Part shown: positions 48,330 to 55,952 of the stretch, one piece after another
Layout of the letters: every line of letters begins with the position of its first letter
Position numbering within the stretch: position 1 is the first letter of the stretch
Assembly: GCF_000622145.1 (NCBI RefSeq)
Contig: NZ_JHWH01000007.1
Span: 1-64,000 of the forward strand
DNA: 64,000 nt
Origin: Paracoccus yeei ATCC BAA-599
Lineage (GTDB): Bacteria; Pseudomonadota; Alphaproteobacteria; Rhodobacterales; Rhodobacteraceae
Direction: 5' to 3'
The notes under the pieces: generated by a model
Databases searched by the model: none
Seen by the model: only the letters and a program-made list of their open reading frames with translations
What the model was told of the DNA's origin: nothing
Translations under genes and position numbers: made by a program

Positions 48330-48503
48330 GACCTACTCAGGGTTGTCTTGCCAATATAAACCCGAAATGCTACGGAATCTCTACTCTTTTCGTATCATGG
48401 CCTATCAAGGCCTGGATTCGCCTAACGGCGTGGTTTGCTAGGCAGAAACCAGCTTAAATCGCCGCTTCTGCGTGCCTCGGGTGTTTGATAAAGGTTTACA
48501 GCC

Positions 48504-49709
48504 TTGCGAATCGGCTATCTCGTCAACACCTACCCCCGCCCCTCGCACAGCTTCATCCGGCGTGAGATTGCGGCGCTGGAAGCCCTGGGTTTCGACATCC
48601 ATCGGTTTTCCATGCGGGGCGAAGCCCAAGCCCTGAAGGACCCGGCCGACCGCCAGGAACACGACCGCACCGAACGCATCCTTGAGGCGGGCGGCCCGCG
48701 CCTGCTGGGCGACCTGGCCCGCGCGGCGGGCGCCAATGCCGGGCAACTGCGCCGTGCCGTTTCCAGGGCCCATGCCCGAGCGCAGGCGGGCGAATCCAGC
48801 CTGGCGCGGCAGCTGATCTATCTGGCCGAAGGCGCCCGCATCGCGGCGCGGTCCAAGGCCCTGGGCTTGCAGCACATCCACGCCCATTTCGGCACGAACT
48901 CTGCGCGGGTCGCGGGTTTTTCGCGGCTGCTGGGGGGGCCGCCCTTCAGCTTCACGGTGCATGGGCCCGAGGAGTTCGACCGCCCCCAGCCCCTTGACCT
49001 TGGGGGCAAGCTGGCCCTGTCCGAGTTCTGCGTGACGGTCAGCAGCTTTGGCCGGTCCCAGATGTATCGCTGGGCCGATTCGGCGGACCTGGACAAGGTC
49101 CGGGTCGTTCATTGCGGCCTGGATCTGGACCGCTGGCGCGACCCGGCGCCCATGCCACAGGGGCCGCTGCACCTGGTCGCCGTAGGCCGCTTTGCAGAGC
49201 AAAAAGGCTTTGGCCTGATGATCCGGGCCTTTGCCCAGGCGTGGCGCGAAAACCCTGCCCTGCGCCTGTCGCTGGTCGGGGACGGAGAGTTGCGCCCGCT
49301 GGTCCAGCAGGTCATCGCGGCCGAGGGCATGGAGCCCGCGGTCTCGCTGCTGGGCTGGCAGGATGAAACGGGCGTCCGGGACGCCATCGACGCGGCCCAC
49401 GTCCTGGTCACCCCCAGCTTTGCCGAGGGCCTGCCCGTCGTGCTGATGGAGGCCATGGCCCGCGCCCGCCCCGTGATCGGCACCTATATCGCCGGGATCC
49501 CCGAACTGGTCCGGCCCGGACAGGATGGTTGGCTGGTTCCGGCGGGGGATGCCGATGCGCTGGCCCAGGCGATGCTGGACGCCGCCGCCTGCGCGCCGCA
49601 GGCTTTGTCCGAGATGGGGCAGTCGGCCCTGGCCCGGGTCACGGCCCGTCACGACATTCGCGAATCGGCCCGGCGGCTGGCGGCGCTGTTCACCCGCGCC
49701 ACAGGCTGA
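48504..49709 (+). CDS. Family 4 glycosyltransferase
   Basis: A 401-residue GT-B enzyme. The N-terminal domain opens IGYLVNTYPRPSHSFIRREI, a form common in exopolysaccharide glycosyltransferases, with HIHAHFGTNSARVA. The C-terminal donor-binding domain has VGRFAEQKGFGLMIRA, LVGDGELRPLVQQ, LLGWQDETGVRD and the PSFAEGLPVVLMEAMA acidic motif. It belongs to the polysaccharide locus. The start is TTG at 48504. It overlaps the convergent phosphopantetheinyl transferase gene by 20 bases. Confidence 0.9.
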   Translation: MRIGYLVNTYPRPSHSFIRREIAALEALGFDIHRFSMRGEAQALKDPADRQEHDRTERILEAGGPRLLGDLARAAGANAGQLRRAVSRAHARAQAGESSLARQLIYLAEGARIAARSKALGLQHIHAHFGTNSARVAGFSRLLGGPPFSFTVHGPEEFDRPQPLDLGGKLALSEFCVTVSSFGRSQMYRWADSADLDKVRVVHCGLDLDRWRDPAPMPQGPLHLVAVGRFAEQKGFGLMIRAFAQAWRENPALRLSLVGDGELRPLVQQVIAAEGMEPAVSLLGWQDETGVRDAIDAAHVLVTPSFAEGLPVVLMEAMARARPVIGTYIAGIPELVRPGQDGWLVPAGDADALAQAMLDAAACAPQALSEMGQSALARVTARHDIRESARRLAALFTRATG

Positions 49710-50310
49710 TCGCCAGGTAATAGCCAGCGGCCACGCCCCAGCGGCCGCCGATCAGGCGATGCCCCAGGCAGGCCCGGATGCGGTCGCCGCGCACCACCGC
49801 CGGCACGGCCGAGAAATCCAGCATCCGGCCGCTTGCCGGATATTGCGCCTTGAACATCGCCTCCTTGCCGCAAAAGACCAGCAGCGGGGCTGGGTTTGCC
49901 ATGCGATAGGGCATGACCACCTCGGACAACCCTTCGGGCGGGGCACGGTCCAGGGGTTCGATATCCACGCCAACCCAAGGCCCGCCCGGGGGGGCCGCGA
50001 TGGCGATGCAATGCGCGCCGCTGTGCGACAGGCTGGCGCGCTGCGCCTGCGGCAGGTCCGGGCGTCGGTCCGGACGCTGCGCAATCGGGACGGACGCGGG
50101 CCTCTCGTGGCCCGCCTCGGCCAAGGCCCGGCGCAGGGCCATGCGGCCCAAGGCGAATTCGCGCCGGCGCTTGGCGACCGCGCGCGCCATCGCCACCTCC
50201 TCGGCCGGAAGCAGCGGATCGGGGTCCTGCGCCAAGGACAGGACAGCGCAACCGAAACCCGGCGGCATCAGGCGCAGCGCCAGATCGCGCAGCGCCTGTT
50301 CGGGGTTCAC
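49690..50310 (-). CDS. Sfp-type 4'-phosphopantetheinyl transferase
   Basis: A 206-residue enzyme that activates carrier proteins by attaching the phosphopantetheine arm from coenzyme A to a Ser. Core motifs are LSHSGAHCIAI, GVDIEPLD (Asp116, Glu118) and the FCGKEAMFKA motif (Lys149, Glu150, Lys154). The GTG start overlaps the NRPS stop by 4 bases (GTGA), so it is made with its targets, the PCP of the NRPS and the ACP of the PKS. It is the last gene of the biosynthetic operon. Confidence 0.88.
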   Translation of the reverse strand: MNPEQALRDLALRLMPPGFGCAVLSLAQDPDPLLPAEEVAMARAVAKRRREFALGRMALRRALAEAGHERPASVPIAQRPDRRPDLPQAQRASLSHSGAHCIAIAAPPGGPWVGVDIEPLDRAPPEGLSEVVMPYRMANPAPLLVFCGKEAMFKAQYPASGRMLDFSAVPAVVRGDRIRACLGHRLIGGRWGVAAGYYLAISLWRG

Positions 50311-53300
50311 CGGCCCCCGCGCAGCTGCGCCCGCAAGGCCCGGCGCCGGGCCATGGCATCGTCGCCGCCCTGCCCGGACGGCGTCTCTGCGGCGGCGGCG
50401 GGTGCTGGCGCCGCGGCAGGAGCCGCTGGCGCGCCCACCGGGGCCGACGCCGGCACCGGCGAGGCGCTGTTGGCCGGGGCCAGCGTGGCGACATGGCGGA
50501 TGAAATCGCCCATCACCGGAAAGCGGAAGATGTCCGTCACCCCCAGGCGCGGCAGGGCCAGACGGTCGCGCATGGTCCGGTGCAGCTGGATCGCCAGCAG
50601 CGAGTGGCCGCCAAGCGCAAAGAAATTGTCCCGTGCGCCGATCTGGGGCACGCCCAGCACCTCGGACCAAAGCGCATGGACCGCCGAAGCCAGTTCCTCG
50701 GTGGAAGCGGCGGCCGAGGACGCGGCCGCGGCCTCGACGGCCGGTGCGACCGCGGTCGCGGCGGGGGCGGCACCAGCGGCGCCCGGCACCGGCAGCTGCT
50801 TGCGGTCGATCTTGCGGTTCGGGGTCAGCGGCATCCGGTCCAGCCGGATGATCCGGCCCGGCACCATATGGGCGGGCAGATGCGCCACCAGCGCCTCGCG
50901 CAGTGCCTTTTCCGCCAGCGACGCATCGCCCGTCACATAGGCCACCAGGCGCTTGTCGCCGGGCGTGTCCTCTCGGACCAGGGCGACGGCCTCGCGCACG
51001 CCGGGTTGGTCGGCCAGGGCGGCCTCGATCTCGCCCAGTTCGATGCGGAAGCCGCGCAGCTTGATCTGATGATCGGCGCGGCCGATGTAGTCCAGCCCGC
51101 CGTCGTCACGCCAGCGCACCAGATCGCCCGTGCGATAGATCCGCGCACCCCAGGGCGCGCCGCGATCCGCCGGAACGAAGGGATCGGGGCGGAAGGCCGC
51201 CTCGGTCAGGTCCGGGCGCTGCCAATAGCCGCGCGTCACCCCGTGCCCGCCGATCCACAGTTCGCCCTGGGCGCCCGGAGCCACCGGCACGCCCTCGGGG
51301 TCCAGCACATACAGTTGGGTGTTGGCAATGGGCCGGCCCAGCGTCACCTCGGCCGCTTCGGTCACGTCGGCCACGGTGGACCAGATCGTCGTCTCGGTCG
51401 GGCCATACATGTTCAGGATGCGCGCGCCCGTCGCCTTGCGAAGATCGGCCAGCAGCGCGGGGGGCAACGCCTCGCCCCCGACCATCATGCATTTCAGCCC
51501 CGCCATGGCATCGGCCACGACCGGGTCCGACACCAGGATCCGCGCCATGCTGGGGGTGCATTGCAGGTGCGTCACCTTCCACCGGCGGATCTGCGCGGCG
51601 ATCGAGAAATCGCGCGGGTCAAGCTCGGCCTCCACCGGGTTCACCTCGGCCCGCAGCCGCGCGAGCAGCGGAAAGCCCGCGACGACCTGCTCGGGCGCGA
51701 TGCCATAGTCGATCAGGCAGGCCACCTCGCCCACGCCGATGGTCTTCAGATGCTCGACCCGGGCAATGGCATCGTCCAGCGAGCCGAACAGGCCCGAATC
51801 CTCGAAATAGCGCAGGAAGGCGAATTCCAGAATGCCGTCCAGTTCCTCCTCGCTGAGCGAGCCGAGGTCGATGGCCATGGGGTTGGTCATCCCTTCGGGC
51901 TTGCGGAAGGCCGGAAAGTCCCAGGCATATTGCTTGACCAGGGCGGCCGCGCTGCGCAGGTAGTTCTTCATCGGCTCGCGGGCGATCTCTCGCGCCGTCT
52001 CGCGATCCTCGGCCAGGCAGGTGTGCAGCATCAGCGTGACGGTGAAGTTCGCCGGGTCATGCCCGACCGAGCGCAGCGCCGCGTGATAGTCCTTGATCCG
52101 CTGCGCCACCACGTCGATGCTTTGGCCCAGCAGGTGGGTCAGGACGTTCATGCCCAGACGCCCGGCCTCGACCCAGGTGTCGGGGTTGCCGGCGACGGTC
52201 ATCCACAGCGGCAGGTCCCTTTGCACCGGGCGCGGCTGGGTCACGACGCCAAAGGGTGTGCCATCCTTGCGCGGGAATTCGACCGCCTCGCCGCGCCACA
52301 GCCGGCGCAGCTGGTCGATGCCCTGGATCATCGCCGCCTTGTTGGTCGGCGGCGCGTTTTCGGGGCGCAGGATAAAGTCGTCCGGCTGCCAGCCCGAGGC
52401 GATGGCCAGTCCCGCCCGGCCGCCGGTCAGGTTGTCGATCACCGCCCATTCCTCGGCCACCCGCGCGGGATGATGCAGCGGCAGCACGCAGCTGCCGGCG
52501 CGCACGGAAATGTTCTTTGTCACCGCCGCGACGGCCGCACCGGACACTGCGGGGTTCGGATAGGGTCCGCCAAAGGCGTGGAAATGGCGCTCGGGCGTAT
52601 AGACCGCGACGAAGCCGTTCTGGTCGGCAAAGCGCGCGCCATCCAGCAGAAGCTGGTATTTCTTGGGCCCCGGCCCGTCGTCGTTGCCCCAATAGAACAG
52701 GCTGAACGCCATGCCGCCCTGCACGTCGCGGCGCGGCTGGGCGGGGGCGCTGGACACCGCCAGCCGCGATTCCTCGCCCGCGATCACAAGCCGCAAGCCG
52801 CGCGCCAGCGACCAGAAGATTTCCAGCACCGAGATGTCGAAGGACAGGCTGGTGACGGCCAGCCAGCCGTCCCCCTCGGCATGGGGAATGACCGCGTCCA
52901 TGCCGGCGAAGAAGTTCGCGACATTGCGGTGTTCGACCATCACCCCCTTGGGCCGGCCGGTCGAGCCAGAGGTGTAGATCAGATAGGCCAGGTTCTGCGG
53001 CTGAACGCCCGTGGCGGGCGCGGCGACCAGCCCATGCGGCAGGTCGGTCGGAATGGTCACAACCTGTGCACCATGCGTCGGCAGCCGGTCGGCAAGCCCG
53101 TCCTGGACCAGAACGACCCGGGCGCCGCTGTCCTGGATGTAAAGCTCGATCCGGTCGGCGGGATAGTCGGGGTCAAGCGGCACATAGGCGCCGCCCGCCT
53201 TCCAGATCGCCAGCGCGCCGATCACCAGTTCGGGCGAGCGCTTCGCGAACAGCCCGATCGGCTGGTCGGGACCGACGCCCATCTGCACCAGCCGCGCAGC

Positions 53301-54962
53301 AAGCGCGTTCGCCGCCCGGTCCAGCTGACCACGGGTCAGCACCCGGTCCTCGAAAATCAGGCCGGGCGCATCAGGATCGGCCGAGGCCCGTTCGGCGATC
53401 AGTTCGTGGATGCAGGCCAGGCGCACGTCCACCAGGGTGTCGTTGCGCGTCACCAGCAGGTCCCGCAGCTCGGCCGCGTCCAGCAGCGAGATGTCACGCA
53501 ACGCCGTGTCGCCGGGCAGAGCCAGGCCGGCGTCCAGGGCGCGGGCGATGCGACCCGCCTGGGCCGGGCTGACGCGGTCCGGGTCGTGCAGCAGGGCCGC
53601 GCCACCCTCGGTCAGGGCCACAGTCAGGGCCGCGCCCGCAACGGGTTCCAGGTCGCGCAGGTTGATCGCCAGGTCGGGCGTCGCCGCATCGCGCAATTCG
53701 GGCGCGCGCTGGATCAGGTCGGCCAGGAAGTATCCCCGTTTTCCGGCCTCGGCCTGCCGGTCGGCAAGCTGCGCGGCGAGATCGGCCAAAGTCATGGCCG
53801 AACGCGCCTCGACCGCCAGCGGCTGCCAGCCGGCTACCAGCGGGTCGCGCGGCGTCTGGGCGGGCAGCAGCGCCAGATCGAACTGCGGCTGCGCGGCCAG
53901 CCGCCCCAGCAGCGCCGCGGCCAGCGCCACCCGCTGGTCCGAGGCTCCGGGCATCAAGGCAATCCGCTCCACCCGGCCCGAGGGCTCGCCCTGGATGACG
54001 GCCGGGCTCATCCGGGCCAGGCGCCTGCGCCACCAGCCGTCGTGGCGGGCGGCCGCCTCGGCCAGTGCCGTCAGATGGGCGCGACCCTCTGGCGACAGCG
54101 GCGGGATCACCGTCCCCAGGGTGGGCAGATCACCGCGAAAGATCAGCCGGACCGCACCGTCGCCCGTGGCGATGGTCGCGATCTCGCCATGATGGGCCAG
54201 GACGGTGCCGGGCGCGGCGGTCGCGGGTTCGGTCCCGGCCGAGGCCGTCACCCCCAGCAGCCGCCCGTCCGCCAGCCTGACCTTGGCCTCGGTCAGCGGG
54301 TTCCAGTAGCCACCGTGGTCCAGGCCCCGGACCAGCGCGCAGATGCGCCCGGCGGGCTGGGAAAAGTCGATGACCCCGCCGGCCTCGGGACGCTTGTCGC
54401 GACCAACGTAGCTGCGCTGCGACAGGTCTTGCGGCACCCGGCGCGGGCCTTCGCCCTCAAGCTGGGCCACGACCTCGGGGAAGCTTTCGGCGGCGCGGGC
54501 AAAGCAGCGCGCGTTCAGCGTCAGCGCGGTGTCGTCCGGGCGCATGTCGAACAGGACCTGCGCCAGGATGTCGCCTTCGTCGACGCCACCCTCGATCATG
54601 TGCCAGGTGACGCCGTGCTGCGGTTCCTGCCCGATGATCGCCCAGACCGGCGCGTTCAGCCCCGCCAGGCGCGGCAGGGGGCCGTCATGGAAGTTGATCG
54701 CCCCCTTGCGCCCGCGCGCCAGCATCTCGGGCTTGAGGATCGACAGGTTCGCGACGCTGAACAGCCAGTCGGCCGCGGGCGCATCCGCCGGCATCGGCGC
54801 GTCCTGGTCCTCGACCGCAAGGCCCGCGCCGCGCGCCCAGGCCTGCAATTCGGGGTTGCGCGTCACCACGGCGGCGATGCTGTGCCCGCGGGCCAGCAAG
54901 GTCTCGGCCGCGTGGCGCAAAAGCAGCTCGTTACCGACCAGAATCGCGGAAAATTGCGTCAT
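50307..54962 (-). CDS. NRPS: formyltransferase, adenylation domain with inserted luciferase-like monooxygenase, PCP
   Basis: A 1551-residue multidomain enzyme. Residues 1-290: formyl-tetrahydrofolate-dependent formyltransferase (AINFHDGPLPRLAGLNAP; GGVDEGDIL). 300-500: spacer ending in DISLLDAAE, like a condensation-domain tail, but without HHxxxDG. 515-735 and 1110-1395: adenylation domain (LIYTSGSTGRPKG, then NMYGPTETTIW, YRTGDLVRW and NRKIDRK). 748-1108: FMN-dependent luciferase-like monooxygenase inserted after the A4 motif (FAVYTPERHFHAFGG-type region; LPLHHPARVAEEWAVIDNL). 1425-1495: PCP (LGGHSLL, Ser1454). The pocket read by eye is D-I-L-Q-M-G-M-I-W-K, near the glycine code. It has no C or TE domain, so it fits a starter module. 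It overlaps the glycosyltransferase stop by 4 bases. Confidence 0.93.
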   Translation of the reverse strand: MTQFSAILVGNELLLRHAAETLLARGHSIAAVVTRNPELQAWARGAGLAVEDQDAPMPADAPAADWLFSVANLSILKPEMLARGRKGAINFHDGPLPRLAGLNAPVWAIIGQEPQHGVTWHMIEGGVDEGDILAQVLFDMRPDDTALTLNARCFARAAESFPEVVAQLEGEGPRRVPQDLSQRSYVGRDKRPEAGGVIDFSQPAGRICALVRGLDHGGYWNPLTEAKVRLADGRLLGVTASAGTEPATAAPGTVLAHHGEIATIATGDGAVRLIFRGDLPTLGTVIPPLSPEGRAHLTALAEAAARHDGWWRRRLARMSPAVIQGEPSGRVERIALMPGASDQRVALAAALLGRLAAQPQFDLALLPAQTPRDPLVAGWQPLAVEARSAMTLADLAAQLADRQAEAGKRGYFLADLIQRAPELRDAATPDLAINLRDLEPVAGAALTVALTEGGAALLHDPDRVSPAQAGRIARALDAGLALPGDTALRDISLLDAAELRDLLVTRNDTLVDVRLACIHELIAERASADPDAPGLIFEDRVLTRGQLDRAANALAARLVQMGVGPDQPIGLFAKRSPELVIGALAIWKAGGAYVPLDPDYPADRIELYIQDSGARVVLVQDGLADRLPTHGAQVVTIPTDLPHGLVAAPATGVQPQNLAYLIYTSGSTGRPKGVMVEHRNVANFFAGMDAVIPHAEGDGWLAVTSLSFDISVLEIFWSLARGLRLVIAGEESRLAVSSAPAQPRRDVQGGMAFSLFYWGNDDGPGPKKYQLLLDGARFADQNGFVAVYTPERHFHAFGGPYPNPAVSGAAVAAVTKNISVRAGSCVLPLHHPARVAEEWAVIDNLTGGRAGLAIASGWQPDDFILRPENAPPTNKAAMIQGIDQLRRLWRGEAVEFPRKDGTPFGVVTQPRPVQRDLPLWMTVAGNPDTWVEAGRLGMNVLTHLLGQSIDVVAQRIKDYHAALRSVGHDPANFTVTLMLHTCLAEDRETAREIAREPMKNYLRSAAALVKQYAWDFPAFRKPEGMTNPMAIDLGSLSEEELDGILEFAFLRYFEDSGLFGSLDDAIARVEHLKTIGVGEVACLIDYGIAPEQVVAGFPLLARLRAEVNPVEAELDPRDFSIAAQIRRWKVTHLQCTPSMARILVSDPVVADAMAGLKCMMVGGEALPPALLADLRKATGARILNMYGPTETTIWSTVADVTEAAEVTLGRPIANTQLYVLDPEGVPVAPGAQGELWIGGHGVTRGYWQRPDLTEAAFRPDPFVPADRGAPWGARIYRTGDLVRWRDDGGLDYIGRADHQIKLRGFRIELGEIEAALADQPGVREAVALVREDTPGDKRLVAYVTGDASLAEKALREALVAHLPAHMVPGRIIRLDRMPLTPNRKIDRKQLPVPGAAGAAPAATAVAPAVEAAAASSAAASTEELASAVHALWSEVLGVPQIGARDNFFALGGHSLLAIQLHRTMRDRLALPRLGVTDIFRFPVMGDFIRHVATLAPANSASPVPASAPVGAPAAPAAAPAPAAAAETPSGQGGDDAMARRRALRAQLRGGR

Positions 54963-55948
54963 GGCTTACCCTTTTCAACATGAACCGGCCTTGGCTGGCG
55001 ACGCAAGGCGTGGCGCGTCAGCTGGCCCAGATGGCCCGGCGGAACCCCGGTGTCGCGGCGCTGGACCAGGCAGCGCAGGCGCCAGACCCCCTCGCCCGCC
55101 AGGTTCGCCGCGGTGGCCCAAAGGGCGCCCGCACGGCCGTGGTGCTTTTCGAAATAGCGGCGGCGGGAGTCGTACCAGTAATCCGGCACCCGTTGCCATG
55201 TCTTCATCCCCGTGCTGGCCGAGCCGATATGCTCGACCTCGCTTTCGACGACGTAATGCGTCTGCCATCCGGCATCGGCGGCGCGCCGGCACAGGTCCGT
55301 TTCCTCGAAATAAAGAAAGAAACCTTCATCGAACAACCCGATCCGGTCCAGCACGTCCATGCGGATCATCATGGACGCACCGGCAGACCAGTCCACGCGA
55401 CCCGATGTCACGGGCTGCGGCATGGCCACCACGCGGTCGCGGAACAGTCGCGTCACCGGGCCGCTGCGGCTGGCCGCCTCGAAGTCGCCGGCGGCCGAGG
55501 GAAAGCGAAAGGCGGTCAGGTGCGGTTCGCCATCGGTGCCGCGCAGGCGCGAGCAGGCGATCCCCGCCTCCGGGTGCCGGCCGAGATAGTCGACCAGCGC
55601 CCGGATCGCGCCCGGTTGCGGAATGGCGTCCGAGTTCAGCAGATAGACCAGATCCGGCCGCCGCCCGTCGGGCAGGCCCTGGCGGATGCCGTGGTTGTTG
55701 CCGGCGCCGAAGCCGCCGTTCCAGCCCGATTGCACGACCGCCACGCGGTCGGCAGGCCAGCCGCGCGCCGCCGCCTCGGCCCGGATCCGTTCGAACGAGC
55801 CGTCGCCCGAATCGTTGTCGACGATGGTCACGCCGCCGTCCATCTCCGCCAGTTCGCGCAAGGCGGCATCGGCCGCATTCAGCGACAACTCGGGCGTGCG
55901 CCAGTTCAGCACGACGACCTGCACCGCAGGGGTTTGCGTTCCCGCCAT
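54959..55948 (-). CDS. Family 2 glycosyltransferase in the NRPS-PKS operon
   Basis: A 329-residue GT-A enzyme of the rhamnosyltransferase-like branch: VQVVVLNWRTPELSLNAADA, TIVDNDSGDGSFERI, YLLNSDAIPQPGAI (DxD-like) and LFDEGFFLYFEETDLCRRAA. The start at 55948 lies 4 bases after the PKS stop, and its stop overlaps the NRPS start. It is thus made between the two megasynthases and is likely to glycosylate their product, or to act on the neighbouring polysaccharide. Confidence 0.87.
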   Translation of the reverse strand: MAGTQTPAVQVVVLNWRTPELSLNAADAALRELAEMDGGVTIVDNDSGDGSFERIRAEAAARGWPADRVAVVQSGWNGGFGAGNNHGIRQGLPDGRRPDLVYLLNSDAIPQPGAIRALVDYLGRHPEAGIACSRLRGTDGEPHLTAFRFPSAAGDFEAASRSGPVTRLFRDRVVAMPQPVTSGRVDWSAGASMMIRMDVLDRIGLFDEGFFLYFEETDLCRRAADAGWQTHYVVESEVEHIGSASTGMKTWQRVPDYWYDSRRRYFEKHHGRAGALWATAANLAGEGVWRLRCLVQRRDTGVPPGHLGQLTRHALRRQPRPVHVEKGKP

Positions 55949-55952
55949 GGCC

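Noticed and set aside
48259-48441. 60-codon plus-strand frame upstream of the GT4 gene
   Set aside because: It has no recognisable features and lies antisense to the small membrane ORF and in an AT-rich promoter region.
50493-54983. Plus-strand open frame of 1496 codons antisense to the NRPS
   Set aside because: Same GC-driven shadow; composition is unlike any family, while the minus strand encodes clear NRPS domains.
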